Shown here in pieces: positions 1-7,083 of a stretch of 11,640 nt of DNA. This DNA comes from JBBTSQ01 sp038078755 (lineage in GTDB: Bacteria > Patescibacteriota > Minisyncoccia > Phycocordibacterales > JBAYGS01). The notes under the pieces were generated by a model. That model was not told the DNA's origin, searched no databases, and worked only from the letters and a program-made list of their open reading frames with translations. Location: contig JBBTSQ010000008.1 of the NCBI GenBank assembly GCA_038078755.1, forward strand, positions 1-11,640. The letters are read 5' to 3'. The stretch's first letter is position 1. The number at the start of each line of letters is the position of its first letter. Both the position numbers and the translations under genes were made by a program.

Positions 1-701
1 TTTAGCCTTACCGGTTAGTTCCGGCAGATTCTCTCAAGCCATTCGTGTCTTGAGGTACTCAAGAACAACAATATGCAGAGTGTCTGAATTTTCGCGTACG
101 GGACTATTACCCCCTAGGGTGTATCTTTCCAGATACTTCCGCTAACGCAGACATTTGTAACTCTACTCATTATAAAAATGAAATTGCTGTCTTACTACCC
201 CGAACCCTAAACTCTTGCCTCAAAAAATTAAGACAACAGTTTAGAGTTCGGTTTGGGCTGTTTCGCTTTCGCTCGCCGCTACTTACGAAATACTGGGACC
301 CATCTCAAAAATAACCACAATCAAACACTGGAATATGTTTGACTATCCAAACATGCAAATTTCTGCAAAAAAATAAAGTTTCGGCATTCAGCATATCTCG
401 ATATGCTTCACGCCTCATCCTTTATTTTTTGCTAGAAATTTGTTCGTTTGGATACGTCATTATTTTTGAGATGGGTCCCTTTGGTTTATGTTCCTCCGGG
501 TACTGAAATGTTTTACTTCCCCGGGTGTGCTCCGCGTACACAAGGTACGACGGTTCCGACTTACGTCGGAGGGTTTCCCCATTCGGAAATCTCTGGATCA
601 AAGGTTGCTCGGCACCTCCCCAAAGCTTATCGCAGCTATGCTACGTCCTTCATCGCCTCTTAAGAGTCAAGGCATCCACCATATGCTCTAAATTTCTTAT
701 T
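1..701 (-). rRNA. rrl: 23S ribosomal RNA, 5' part (truncated by window start), interrupted by an insertion
   Basis: Read on the minus strand, the segment matches the 5' domain I of bacterial 23S rRNA. It shows GGTGGATGCC (671-680), GCGATGAAGGACGT (near 643-657), TTTCCGAATGGGGAAACC (near 573-592), AGTACCCGGAGGAA (near 490-505) and AGTAGCGGCGAGCGAA (near 268-284). It ends at the window edge at AAGGCTAAA, about E. coli position 430. By analogy with E. coli the mature 5' end lies about 21 nt before GGTGGATGCC, near 701; an 8-bp hairpin (689-696/704-711) spans that boundary. About 430 nt would be expected but 700 are present. The excess comes from the insertion at 295-479 and from an expanded helix at 201-213/238-250. 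The rest of the gene lies left of the window. The 5' end is inferred, not mapped. Confidence 0.95.
295..479 (-). other. Intervening sequence (IVS) in 23S rRNA helix, long-hairpin type
   Basis: Conserved 23S sequence stops at AACCAAAGGGA and resumes at TCCCAGTA...GTAGCGGCGAGCG, around E. coli position 230-240, where bacteria normally have only a short GGGA/TCCC hairpin. Between them lie 185 nt bounded by a perfect 20-bp inverted repeat (295-314 and 460-479). Further nested pairings are 346-352/446-452, a 23-nt near-perfect arm pair 356-378/420-442 (single-base bulges), and an apical stem 390-396/401-407. The whole insert can therefore fold into one rod. This is the form of rRNA intervening sequences that RNase III removes, leaving fragmented but functional 23S. 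There is no ORF, and the insert is too short for an ORF-bearing group I or II intron. Whether it is excised, spliced or retained cannot be told from DNA. Confidence 0.85.
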
Positions 702-920
702 AGGAAATTTAAAAACCACAATTATTTTCTTCTTACTTACCTGTTCCCACCGCCCTTGTTGTGTAAGAAGCGGTGGGTGTGTGCGCACACGATCTAACGT
801 ATGCACACTCCATCTCTTGCGTTGAAAAGACCCATTACATCTTTGATGTAAAAGTCACGCAATGACGGGATTAAGTTTTCAATGAATCAGTCGTTCGGAA
901 ACCCTTCGACCCGGCCTCAG
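702..920 (-). other. 23S rRNA 5' leader / processing-stem region, no gene
   Basis: This 219-nt stretch lies between the mature 23S 5' end and the upstream terminator hairpin. It contains no convincing ORF and no tRNA. It can form several stems: an 8-bp CCCACCGC/GCGGTGGG pair (745-752/770-777), the palindrome GTGTGCGCACAC (about 780-791), and a larger element near 820-885 with TTGAAAA/TTTTCAA outer pairing and TTACATC/GATGTAA at its tip. In a linked rRNA operon this position would hold the 16S-23S spacer with tRNA genes. Here it is more simply read as precursor sequence trimmed during 23S maturation. The structures are hand-found and not energy-calculated. Confidence 0.5.
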
Positions 921-922
921 GG
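902..922. repeat. Short hairpin repeat, copy 1 (CCCTTCGAC...CTCAGGG)
   Basis: A 21-nt imperfect palindrome with the pattern CC(C/T)TCGAC-n-CTC(A/G)GGG. A second version occurs at 7084-7103. Short TCGACTNCGCTCNGG-type repeats of this kind are common between genes in environmental and CPR genomes; that is general knowledge, not a search result. This copy sits directly after the U-tract of the leader terminator. Confidence 0.4.
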
Positions 923-952
923 TGAATAAAAACCGCTCCAATTTTGGAGCGG
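921..952 (-). terminator. Intrinsic terminator inside the 23S leader, with competing antiterminator pairing
   Basis: On the minus strand the hairpin CCGCTCCA/TGGAGCGG (933-940/945-952) is followed by TTTTTATT, a standard Rho-independent terminator. It lies about 75-100 nt after the strong promoter at 1031-1058 and before 23S. An alternative 8-bp helix pairs AGCGGCCA/TGGCCGCT (948-955 with 984-991). That helix would use the promoter-proximal arm of the terminator, so the two folds exclude each other. A third possible pairing, AACACC/GGTGTT (961-966/1000-1005), crosses the second one. The arrangement looks like an attenuator, or like a ~100-nt small RNA placed upstream of 23S. No known riboswitch class is recognised. 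Confidence 0.55.
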
Positions 953-1030
953 CCAAGTACAACACCCAAGCTTGGGGTTATAGTGGCCGCTTCAAGTTAG
1001 GTGTTTTTCGCATATTTCTGTGTAGGGAGC

Positions 1031-1058
1031 AGTATATACCAAGCGATTTTAATGTCAA
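1031..1058 (-). promoter_or_regulatory. Strong sigma70-type promoter upstream of 23S rRNA
   Basis: On the minus strand there is a perfect -35 TTGACA (1053-1058), a 16-bp spacer and -10 TATACT (1031-1036). Transcription would start near 1023, giving a leader of about 320 nt before mature 23S. It stands directly downstream of the double terminator at 1113-1186, so 23S transcription begins here and not from a 16S gene. This is the best promoter match in the window, as expected for rRNA. Confidence 0.8.
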
Positions 1059-1112
1059 GCACTTTATATACAGTAGGCAATATAATCGCGTATTGTGCCA
1101 TAGAAGCCGTTG

Positions 1113-1150
1113 AAAAGCCCCGCCATTTTTGCAAAAATGGCGGGGCTTTT
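1113..1150. terminator. Bidirectional intrinsic terminator (15-bp perfect stem)
   Basis: Arms 1116-1130 and 1133-1147 form a perfect 15-bp stem (AGCCCCGCC core) flanked by AAAA on one side and TTTT on the other, so it can work in both directions. For the minus strand it is the second terminator after the membrane-protein gene and shields the rRNA promoter from read-through. Confidence 0.85.
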
Positions 1151-1157
1151 CTTACAT

Positions 1158-1186
1158 AAAAACTCCCGCTTCTAGCGGGAGTTTTT
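1158..1186. terminator. Intrinsic terminator directly after the MscS-like gene
   Basis: Perfect 13-bp arms, 1158-1170 and 1174-1186 (ACTCCCGCT/AGCGGGAGT with A/T runs at the base), with a 3-nt loop. It begins nine bases past the TAG stop at 1195-1197 and is followed by the hairpin at 1113-1150, making a tandem pair. Confidence 0.85.
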
Positions 1187-1194
1187 AACACCAA

Positions 1195-1890
1195 CTAAGC
1201 GCGGTGATGACTTGCGATCTCCGACTTCAACTTCTCAATCGAAGTTCGCGCCGCATCCTGACCTCCCAAACCATACGCGAGGCCAAAGCCGAGAGCCAAG
1301 GCAACAATCACGCCGGTAAAGAGAGTTTGGATAAAGGCAACCGCGATATTGAGTTGCTCAAGCGCAACCAACAACGCAAACACCCAAATCGAGTATCGAG
1401 CAATCACGCCAAGGAAATTTGCTGAATGAACTTCAGCAGCCTTTGCAGTAGCTACGACAAGCTTCTGGACTGCGTCAGCAATCACTGCCGCAACCAAAAG
1501 TACGAGTACTGCCACGATCACCTTTGGCAAGTAGACCAATACGACCTGCTGGAGGAACGCATTGACTTGTGAAAGGCCGAGCACATCAAATGCTGCAACC
1601 AAGAAGACGACAATAAAGAACCATCGGACAAGTGATCCGATGAATGCGCCTGAATCAAGAGAAAAACCGGCTCGACTCATGACCGCATCAAATCCCGCAC
1701 TCTTTAGTGCACTATCGACCTTGATTGAACGAATAATTTGAGCAACTACTTTGCCCAAAAGTGACCCGACAAGCCATCCAACGATGACAATGACGAGTGC
1801 GACAATGAGGGTCGGTACGAATGAAGCAAAGCCCATCCATACACCCTGCAATGATCCTGTGAGGACGTTGCCCCAAGTTTCTAGCATCAT
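1195..1890 (-). CDS. MscS-related membrane protein, conserved TM-helix family, without beta domain
   Basis: A 231-aa protein that is almost all hydrophobic helix. About five membrane segments are visible, near residues 18-46, 85-105, 118-146, 160-180 and 185-208. The last ends in ALALGFGLAYGLGGQDAA, which resembles the pore-lining third helix of MscS channels and the repeated TM_helix (Pfam PF05552) family. The soluble beta barrel and C-terminal vestibule of real MscS are absent; after the pore-like helix only ~20 charged residues remain. Small proteins with this domain alone are common in CPR and are usually annotated as mechanosensitive-channel-like; the function in osmotic protection is inferred. 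The first of two adjacent ATGs is preceded by AAAGG about 10 nt upstream. It is monocistronic, with an extended -10 promoter upstream and two terminators downstream. Confidence 0.8.
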   Translation of the reverse strand: MMLETWGNVLTGSLQGVWMGFASFVPTLIVALVIVIVGWLVGSLLGKVVAQIIRSIKVDSALKSAGFDAVMSRAGFSLDSGAFIGSLVRWFFIVVFLVAAFDVLGLSQVNAFLQQVVLVYLPKVIVAVLVLLVAAVIADAVQKLVVATAKAAEVHSANFLGVIARYSIWVFALLVALEQLNIAVAFIQTLFTGVIVALALGFGLAYGLGGQDAARTSIEKLKSEIASHHRA

Positions 1891-1932
1891 ATGTATTTAG
1901 CCTTTCGGCGATTACTATTAATTTAATTGGTA

Positions 1933-1971
1933 ACCCCTTTATTTTAGCATTTTTTTGCTTGATAAGGGGGT
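1933..1971 (-). promoter_or_regulatory. Extended -10 promoter of the MscS-like gene inside an inverted repeat
   Basis: The minus strand has TGCTAAAAT (1941-1949), an extended -10, with no good -35. Start would be near 1934, giving a ~44-nt leader that includes the ribosome-binding AAAGG. The -10 lies inside an imperfect 10-bp inverted repeat (1933-1942 ACCCCTTTAT and 1962-1971 ATAAGGGGGT), which could be an operator or a coincidence of composition. Confidence 0.45.
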
Positions 1972-1974
1972 GGG

Positions 1975-1983
1975 TGTGGATAA
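1975..1983 (-). promoter_or_regulatory. Consensus DnaA box (TTATCCACA)
   Basis: A perfect TTATCCACA reads on the minus strand. No second perfect box is seen nearby, and the usual oriC neighbours (dnaA, dnaN, rpmH) are absent. A single box could occur by chance (roughly one in ten for a window of this size) or could regulate the adjacent divergent promoters. It is not called as an origin. Confidence 0.4.
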
Positions 1984-2057
1984 CAGAGAACCCCCGAAAA
2001 TGGCTGCCCCGAGACATTCGATGGTAGCAATCTTGCGGGGGGGTCTCAAAGTAGCCA

Positions 2058-2102
2058 ATTCGGCCGTTTGGGGGNNNNNNNNNNAGTCCCGAACGGCCGA
2101 AT
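2058..2102. other. Hairpin with a 10-N assembly gap in its loop
   Basis: The arms ATTCGGCCGTTTGGG (2058-2072) and CCCGAACGGCCGAAT (2088-2102) are inverted repeats matching at 14 of 15 positions. The N run (2075-2084) sits between them. A run of exactly 10 N is usually a scaffold join of unknown true length, so sequence may be missing here. No U-tract follows on either strand, so it is not an ordinary terminator. Confidence 0.7.
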
Positions 2103-2106
2103 CTTA

Positions 2107-2143
2107 ACGGCTCATCTCGACGTAGCCCGTCGAGATGAGCCGT
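2107..2143. repeat. Perfect 16-bp stem-loop
   Basis: ACGGCTCATCTCGACG (2107-2122), a 5-nt loop, then the exact inverted copy (2128-2143). It begins four bases after the gap hairpin. No U-tract follows on either strand, so a terminator is unlikely. It belongs to the cluster of four hairpins at 2058-2206. Confidence 0.7.
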
Positions 2144-2155
2144 CCGTCTTATAGC

Positions 2156-2206
2156 ATGGCTCTGTTGAGCCATTTGAATGGCTGACCCTAGGGTCAGCCA
2201 TTCAAA
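2156..2206. repeat. Two abutting hairpins, including a perfect 34-bp palindrome
   Basis: The first is ATGGCTC-TGTT-GAGCCAT (2156-2173). Sharing its last base is a fully symmetrical 34-bp palindrome (2173-2206) with half-site TTTGAATGGCTGACCC around a central TA. AGCCAT/ATGGCT words recur in both, so alternative pairings between them are possible. Neither is followed by a U-tract. Confidence 0.7.
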
Positions 2207-2231
2207 GATAAGCATCTGATGTACAAAACAT

Positions 2232-2260
2232 TTGACAAGGGAATAAGATATAGTTATTAT
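2232..2260 (+). promoter_or_regulatory. Promoter of the 136-aa gene
   Basis: TTGACA (2232-2237), a 17-bp spacer and TATTAT (2255-2260). Start would be near 2267, leaving a ~23-nt leader without a clear Shine-Dalgarno sequence before the ATG at 2290. Its -10 overlaps that of an opposing promoter. Confidence 0.7.
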
Positions 2261-2284
2261 ACAACCAGATCAGTTCTCCTTCAA
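2256..2284 (-). promoter_or_regulatory. Opposing promoter sharing the same -10 region
   Basis: On the minus strand TTGAAG (2279-2284), a 17-bp spacer and a perfect TATAAT (2256-2261). It would start near 2249 and transcribe through the hairpin cluster at 2058-2206 toward the MscS-like gene. The transcript could be a long structured 5' leader or a noncoding RNA. The -35 is only a 4/6 match. Confidence 0.5.
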
Positions 2285-2289
2285 AGATT

Positions 2290-2700
2290 ATGCACAAGTA
2301 TCGCCCTACCCAAGGCCGGTTGGCCTACCTGATACAGGTAACGGAATCCGAAGTAGCAAAAAACAATGAGAAACGAGTGGTGTCTGCCCTTACTCACGAT
2401 TACCCCTTCCCCAACCGGCCCCCATGGATTACCTCTGCTCGCCTGTCTACCACACAAGAAGACCACTGTGGCATCGATGTGGTTGTCGAGACGACCGATG
2501 CTGGTGAAATACATCTACAGGTGAAAGGTTGCCATCGAGGCAGAGAAGCATTTATCCTTCGACAAGCACAGGGCAAAGTCTCGACAAAGATCATTCCGGT
2601 GATTATCAACCCGGCGTATGATGCCCGTCAAATTTGCAAAATCGTGATACCCTTGTTGAGTCAGACTCGAAATAAGAGACTTGGACAAAAAAGGCTGTAA
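2290..2700 (+). CDS. Small hypothetical protein, putative PD-(D/E)XK nuclease-like fold
   Basis: A 136-aa soluble protein with no signal or membrane segment. The core reads EDHCGIDVVVE, then GEIHLQVKG: an Asp (D63) on a beta-strand and, 14 residues on, Q77-x-K79 at the end of the next strand. D...(E/Q)xK with this spacing is the active-site signature of the restriction-endonuclease-like superfamily; the Q-x-K variant occurs in Mrr-type enzymes. The N-terminal helix with Glu21 and Glu27 could supply the extra acidic residue. Nuclease activity is inference; the fold call rests on the motif alone. The C-terminus is basic (KRLGQKRL), which would suit nucleic acid binding. It stands alone: own promoter, and a terminator immediately after the TAA shared with the convergent fusA. 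No methylase or other restriction partner is adjacent. Confidence 0.65.
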   Translation: MHKYRPTQGRLAYLIQVTESEVAKNNEKRVVSALTHDYPFPNRPPWITSARLSTTQEDHCGIDVVVETTDAGEIHLQVKGCHRGREAFILRQAQGKVSTKIIPVIINPAYDARQICKIVIPLLSQTRNKRLGQKRL

Positions 2701-2703
2701 ACG

Positions 2704-2732
2704 AAAGTGCCCACCGCATCGGTGGGCACTTT
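2704..2732. terminator. Shared bidirectional terminator between the 136-aa gene and fusA
   Basis: Perfect 13-bp arms AAAGTGCCCACCG (2704-2716) and its inverted copy (2720-2732) with a CAT loop, followed by a T run on the plus strand. It is the only sequence between two convergent genes and can serve both. Confidence 0.9.
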
Positions 2733-2736
2733 TTCA

Positions 2737-4878
<2,142 letters not shown>

Positions 4879-4993
4879 AATAATTAGCTTATAGGTGCTA
4901 GCTTAGAGCTTTTAGCGTAAATAAATAATATCCAACAAATGAAGATACAGCGTACCTTATTCTGACTAAAAATGCAAAAGCCGACATAGATAT

Positions 4994-5659
4994 TTACTCA
5001 AACCACCGAATCTCTGATTTGCCGTGGCTTTTCAGATACTGATTGGTTTTACTAAACGGCCTTGAGCCGAAAAATTTGGTGGCCGAAAATGGCGACGGAT
5101 GCGCGGACTCGAGAATCAAGTGTTTTCCAGAGTCGATAAGATTCTTTTTTTCTCGAGCGTATCTCCCCCACAAGATAAATACGATATTCTCTTTTTTGTC
5201 TGAGATAGTGCGTATCGCCGCATCAGTAAACTCTTCCCAGCCGTAGTGCTGGTGTGACCCGGGACTCCCCGCCTGCACTGTGAGGGTAGCATTAAGCAAA
5301 AGCACGCCCTGTCGAGCCCAGTATTCGAGATTGCCGTGGGTTGGGATAACGCCACCCACATCACTCGCAATTTCTTTGTAGATATTACGCAAAGATGGTG
5401 GCACTCCAATGCCTGAGGGCACTGAAAAAGACAGTCCGTGTGCCTGACCTGCTCCATGGTACGGATCTTGTCCGAGAATCACCACCGCTACTTTGTCGAA
5501 CGGACACAGTTCAAATGCATGAAAAAGAAATTGTAGTGGAGGATATATCTTAGTAGACGAATACTCTTTTTTCACAAACTCGGTGAGCGTTTTAAAATAG
5601 GGCTTAGCAAACTCCTCTGCTAATGCTTTTTTCCACGAAGACTCAATGCGTATTTCCAT
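4994..5659 (-). CDS. ung: Uracil-DNA glycosylase (family 1)
   Basis: A 221-aa enzyme that removes uracil from DNA in base-excision repair. It carries the family-1 water-activating motif GQDPYHGAGQAHGLSFSV (catalytic Asp65 counted from this start), LLLNATLTV with the uracil-binding Asn123, and the HPSP loop HPSPFSA (His187), all as in E. coli Ung. The frame is open for a further 36 codons, to 5767, but that extension runs through the terminator at 5671-5709 and into the preceding gene, and it has no resemblance to Ung. The start is therefore MEIRIESSWKKAL (5659) or the ATG two codons earlier (5665). No Shine-Dalgarno sequence is evident. Only ~12 nt separate the terminator's T run from the start, so expression may depend on read-through or a promoter overlapping the terminator. 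Confidence 0.95.
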   Translation of the reverse strand: MEIRIESSWKKALAEEFAKPYFKTLTEFVKKEYSSTKIYPPLQFLFHAFELCPFDKVAVVILGQDPYHGAGQAHGLSFSVPSGIGVPPSLRNIYKEIASDVGGVIPTHGNLEYWARQGVLLLNATLTVQAGSPGSHQHYGWEEFTDAAIRTISDKKENIVFILWGRYAREKKNLIDSGKHLILESAHPSPFSATKFFGSRPFSKTNQYLKSHGKSEIRWFE

Positions 5660-5670
5660 GACCATAACAA

Positions 5671-5709
5671 TATCACAAAAGAAAACCGCGTTGCTGTTGC
5701 AACACGGTT
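5671..5709 (-). terminator. Intrinsic terminator after the 262-aa gene
   Basis: On the minus strand the stem AACCGTGTTGC/GCAACGCGGTT (5699-5709 with 5684-5694, one G-T wobble, 4-nt loop) is followed by TTTTCTTTT. It lies between the 262-aa gene and ung. Confidence 0.8.
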
Positions 5710-5735
5710 CTAAAACCACCAACGGAACATAGGGC

Positions 5736-6524
5736 TCATGCCTCGACAGCAATACAACCTCCGCCAATCACCGTCTGACCCATCTTCTTGAGCCGAGCAC
5801 GGCGAGCGACAATGAGCTTCTCCGAGAACTCCTCCATCGCACTCTGTGCAAACTGACAGAGGTCGAGACTGATTCCAAAACGAAGCGCAATAGAAGCTCC
5901 TTCCTGCTGAATGCTGGCTCGCATGTCAAACTCAATCGGCCCTCCCTTCTTTTGGAATTGCTCTCGACGAAGCTTGATGGATGCCGATACACCGGCCAGT
6001 TGTTGTTGCGAAACTGGAATCAAAAGACCCTTCTCATCAGCTCGTGCTGAGAGATGAGCAATCGTTTCCATGGGCACACAAGAGGCAACGTATGCCACCT
6101 TGTTTTCCGGTATCTGGTAGGGAGTATTTTTCCCATCAGCCAGAGCCATCAGCGCAGAAAGATCGTCTGGAGGCGTCTCGACTGGTCGGTCTTCCGGATA
6201 CATCCTGACAACATATCCAAAGGTGTTGTCTCGCCTGACTGTGCCGAAAGGTGACTTTTCCGCCAACAGAGTAGCATCGAGACGCGAAGCACACTCAACT
6301 CGCTCACTCAATGTGGAAGTCAGGTGCCCCCACGAAACATCAGTGCCTCCGATCACATAGGGCATTTCCGGTACCACGACCGGACGAATCCGAAGCCACG
6401 CCCAGAGTCTCGGTCGTGCCACCTCCCCTTCGCCAGATAGATCCTCATCCGGACCATAATGATACTGCTCACTGAATCCAATCAACACAAACGCATTCGT
6501 ATCTGTTTTATCAACTACGCGCAT
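5736..6524 (-). CDS. Hypothetical protein, 262 aa, soluble
   Basis: Not recognised. The 262-aa product has no signal peptide, membrane segment or familiar catalytic motif. It is probably cytoplasmic and mixed alpha/beta, with a tryptophan-rich stretch near residue 41 (RLWAWLRIRPVVV) and a basic segment before the end (VARRARLKKMGQTVIGGG). The start is well supported: GGAAAGGAA stands directly before the ATG, one of the few clear Shine-Dalgarno sites in the window, and a promoter lies at 6575-6602. It stops with TGA. It is flanked by its own promoter and a terminator at 5671-5709, so it is a single-gene unit lodged between rpsG and fusA. No function is proposed. Confidence 0.8.
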   Translation of the reverse strand: MRVVDKTDTNAFVLIGFSEQYHYGPDEDLSGEGEVARPRLWAWLRIRPVVVPEMPYVIGGTDVSWGHLTSTLSERVECASRLDATLLAEKSPFGTVRRDNTFGYVVRMYPEDRPVETPPDDLSALMALADGKNTPYQIPENKVAYVASCVPMETIAHLSARADEKGLLIPVSQQQLAGVSASIKLRREQFQKKGGPIEFDMRASIQQEGASIALRFGISLDLCQFAQSAMEEFSEKLIVARRARLKKMGQTVIGGGCIAVEA

Positions 6525-6574
6525 ATTTCCTTTCCGTACCTACACTGCAAGGTACTGTTTTATTTTCCTCCCCC

Positions 6575-6602
6575 ACCATACCACCCCGCACACTTTTTGC
6601 AA
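6575..6602 (-). promoter_or_regulatory. Promoter of the 262-aa gene
   Basis: The minus strand has TTGCAA (6597-6602), a 16-bp spacer and TATGGT (6575-6580) preceded by TGG, i.e. an extended -10. Start would be near 6568, leaving ~44 nt to the ATG at 6524 with a good ribosome site. The -35 overlaps the T run of the preceding terminator. Confidence 0.5.
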
Positions 6603-6632
6603 GAAAAAACCGCCGCCGTGCAAGGCAGTGGT
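6600..6632 (-). terminator. Intrinsic terminator after the 120-aa gene
   Basis: On the minus strand the stem ACCACTGCC/GGCGGCGGT (6624-6632 with 6609-6617, one mismatch and one wobble) is followed by TTTTTTCTT. It starts 11 nt after the TAG stop of the 120-aa gene. Confidence 0.75.
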
Positions 6633-6643
6633 TTTGTAAAAGA

Positions 6644-7006
6644 CTAAGCTAGCTCGGTGAGTGCAAACTCGGCACCAGTGTCAGCGAGGGCCTTGCGGAT
6701 CCACGGAAGATCAGGCGCATCAAAAGAATATCCTCCCCGTCCTACCCAAGGGATCCCAAAAAGGATATTGTCCGGATCGTCGAATACAGCAAACACCGCA
6801 TTAAGATTACTCCTGTCAGGGAAAGTCACACGAAGGTTGGTAGGCAAACTTTTCAGTGCAGTCTCAAGTAATGCACGATTCACCGCATGACGTAATTCCA
6901 GAGAACGAAGAATGACTTGGCGTTTTTTGTCTGTAGCAACGGCACGACTGACTCGATTCGACTTTTTCATACTGAGTGTGTTTGAAGCAACTATTCCGTT
7001 TTTCAT
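6644..7006 (-). CDS. Hypothetical protein, 120 aa
   Basis: Not recognised. A basic, Ser/Lys-rich N-terminus (about residues 1-30) is followed by a helical part (RQVILRSLELRHAVNRALLETAL) and an acidic, proline/glycine-containing C-terminal half (FDDPDNILFGIPWVGRGG). There is no membrane segment. The frame is open back to 7183, but residues before the ATG at 7006 would be encoded by the rpsG terminator, a hairpin repeat and rpsG itself, so they are excluded. The ATG at 6970 (108 aa) is an alternative start. Neither has a Shine-Dalgarno sequence; a TATTAT about 12 nt before the ATG at 7006 could serve as a -10 of a nearly leaderless transcript. It ends with TAG just ahead of a terminator. Confidence 0.65.
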   Translation of the reverse strand: MKNGIVASNTLSMKKSNRVSRAVATDKKRQVILRSLELRHAVNRALLETALKSLPTNLRVTFPDRSNLNAVFAVFDDPDNILFGIPWVGRGGYSFDAPDLPWIRKALADTGAEFALTELA

Positions 7007-7045
7007 ACTAGCTGGTGAATAATAGAAAAGCAAGGAGTTGAGCAT

Positions 7046-7081
7046 GTGATAAAAAAACCGCTTCCGCGGTTTTTTTATCAC
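7046..7081. terminator. Terminator of the rpsL-rpsG unit (16-bp perfect stem)
   Basis: Arms 7046-7061 (GTGATAAAAAAACCGC) and 7066-7081 are exact inverted copies with a TTCC loop. The A7/T7 runs within the stem make it functional in both directions. It lies about 45 nt after the rpsG stop and separates rpsG from the genes that follow. Confidence 0.9.
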
Positions 7082-7083
7082 AA

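Noticed and set aside
295..479. Self-splicing group I intron in 23S
   Set aside because: The insert is too short for an ORF-bearing group I or II intron and is dominated by one long rod; no conserved catalytic-core elements were recognised. A covariance search would settle it.
448..797. Three overlapping plus-strand ORFs of 67-90 aa
   Set aside because: They are antisense to conserved 23S rRNA and its leader; the sequence is constrained as rRNA.
1712..2215. Minus-strand ORF of 167 aa crossing the N run
   Set aside because: It reads through unknown bases and the hairpins, overlaps the MscS-like gene in another frame, and its protein looks random.
1960..2280. Replication origin
   Set aside because: Only one consensus DnaA box, no dnaA/dnaN/rpmH context and no box cluster.
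5660..5767. 36-codon N-terminal extension of ung
   Set aside because: It is encoded by a terminator and the end of the preceding gene and has no Ung similarity; the start at 5659 (or 5665) fits the family.
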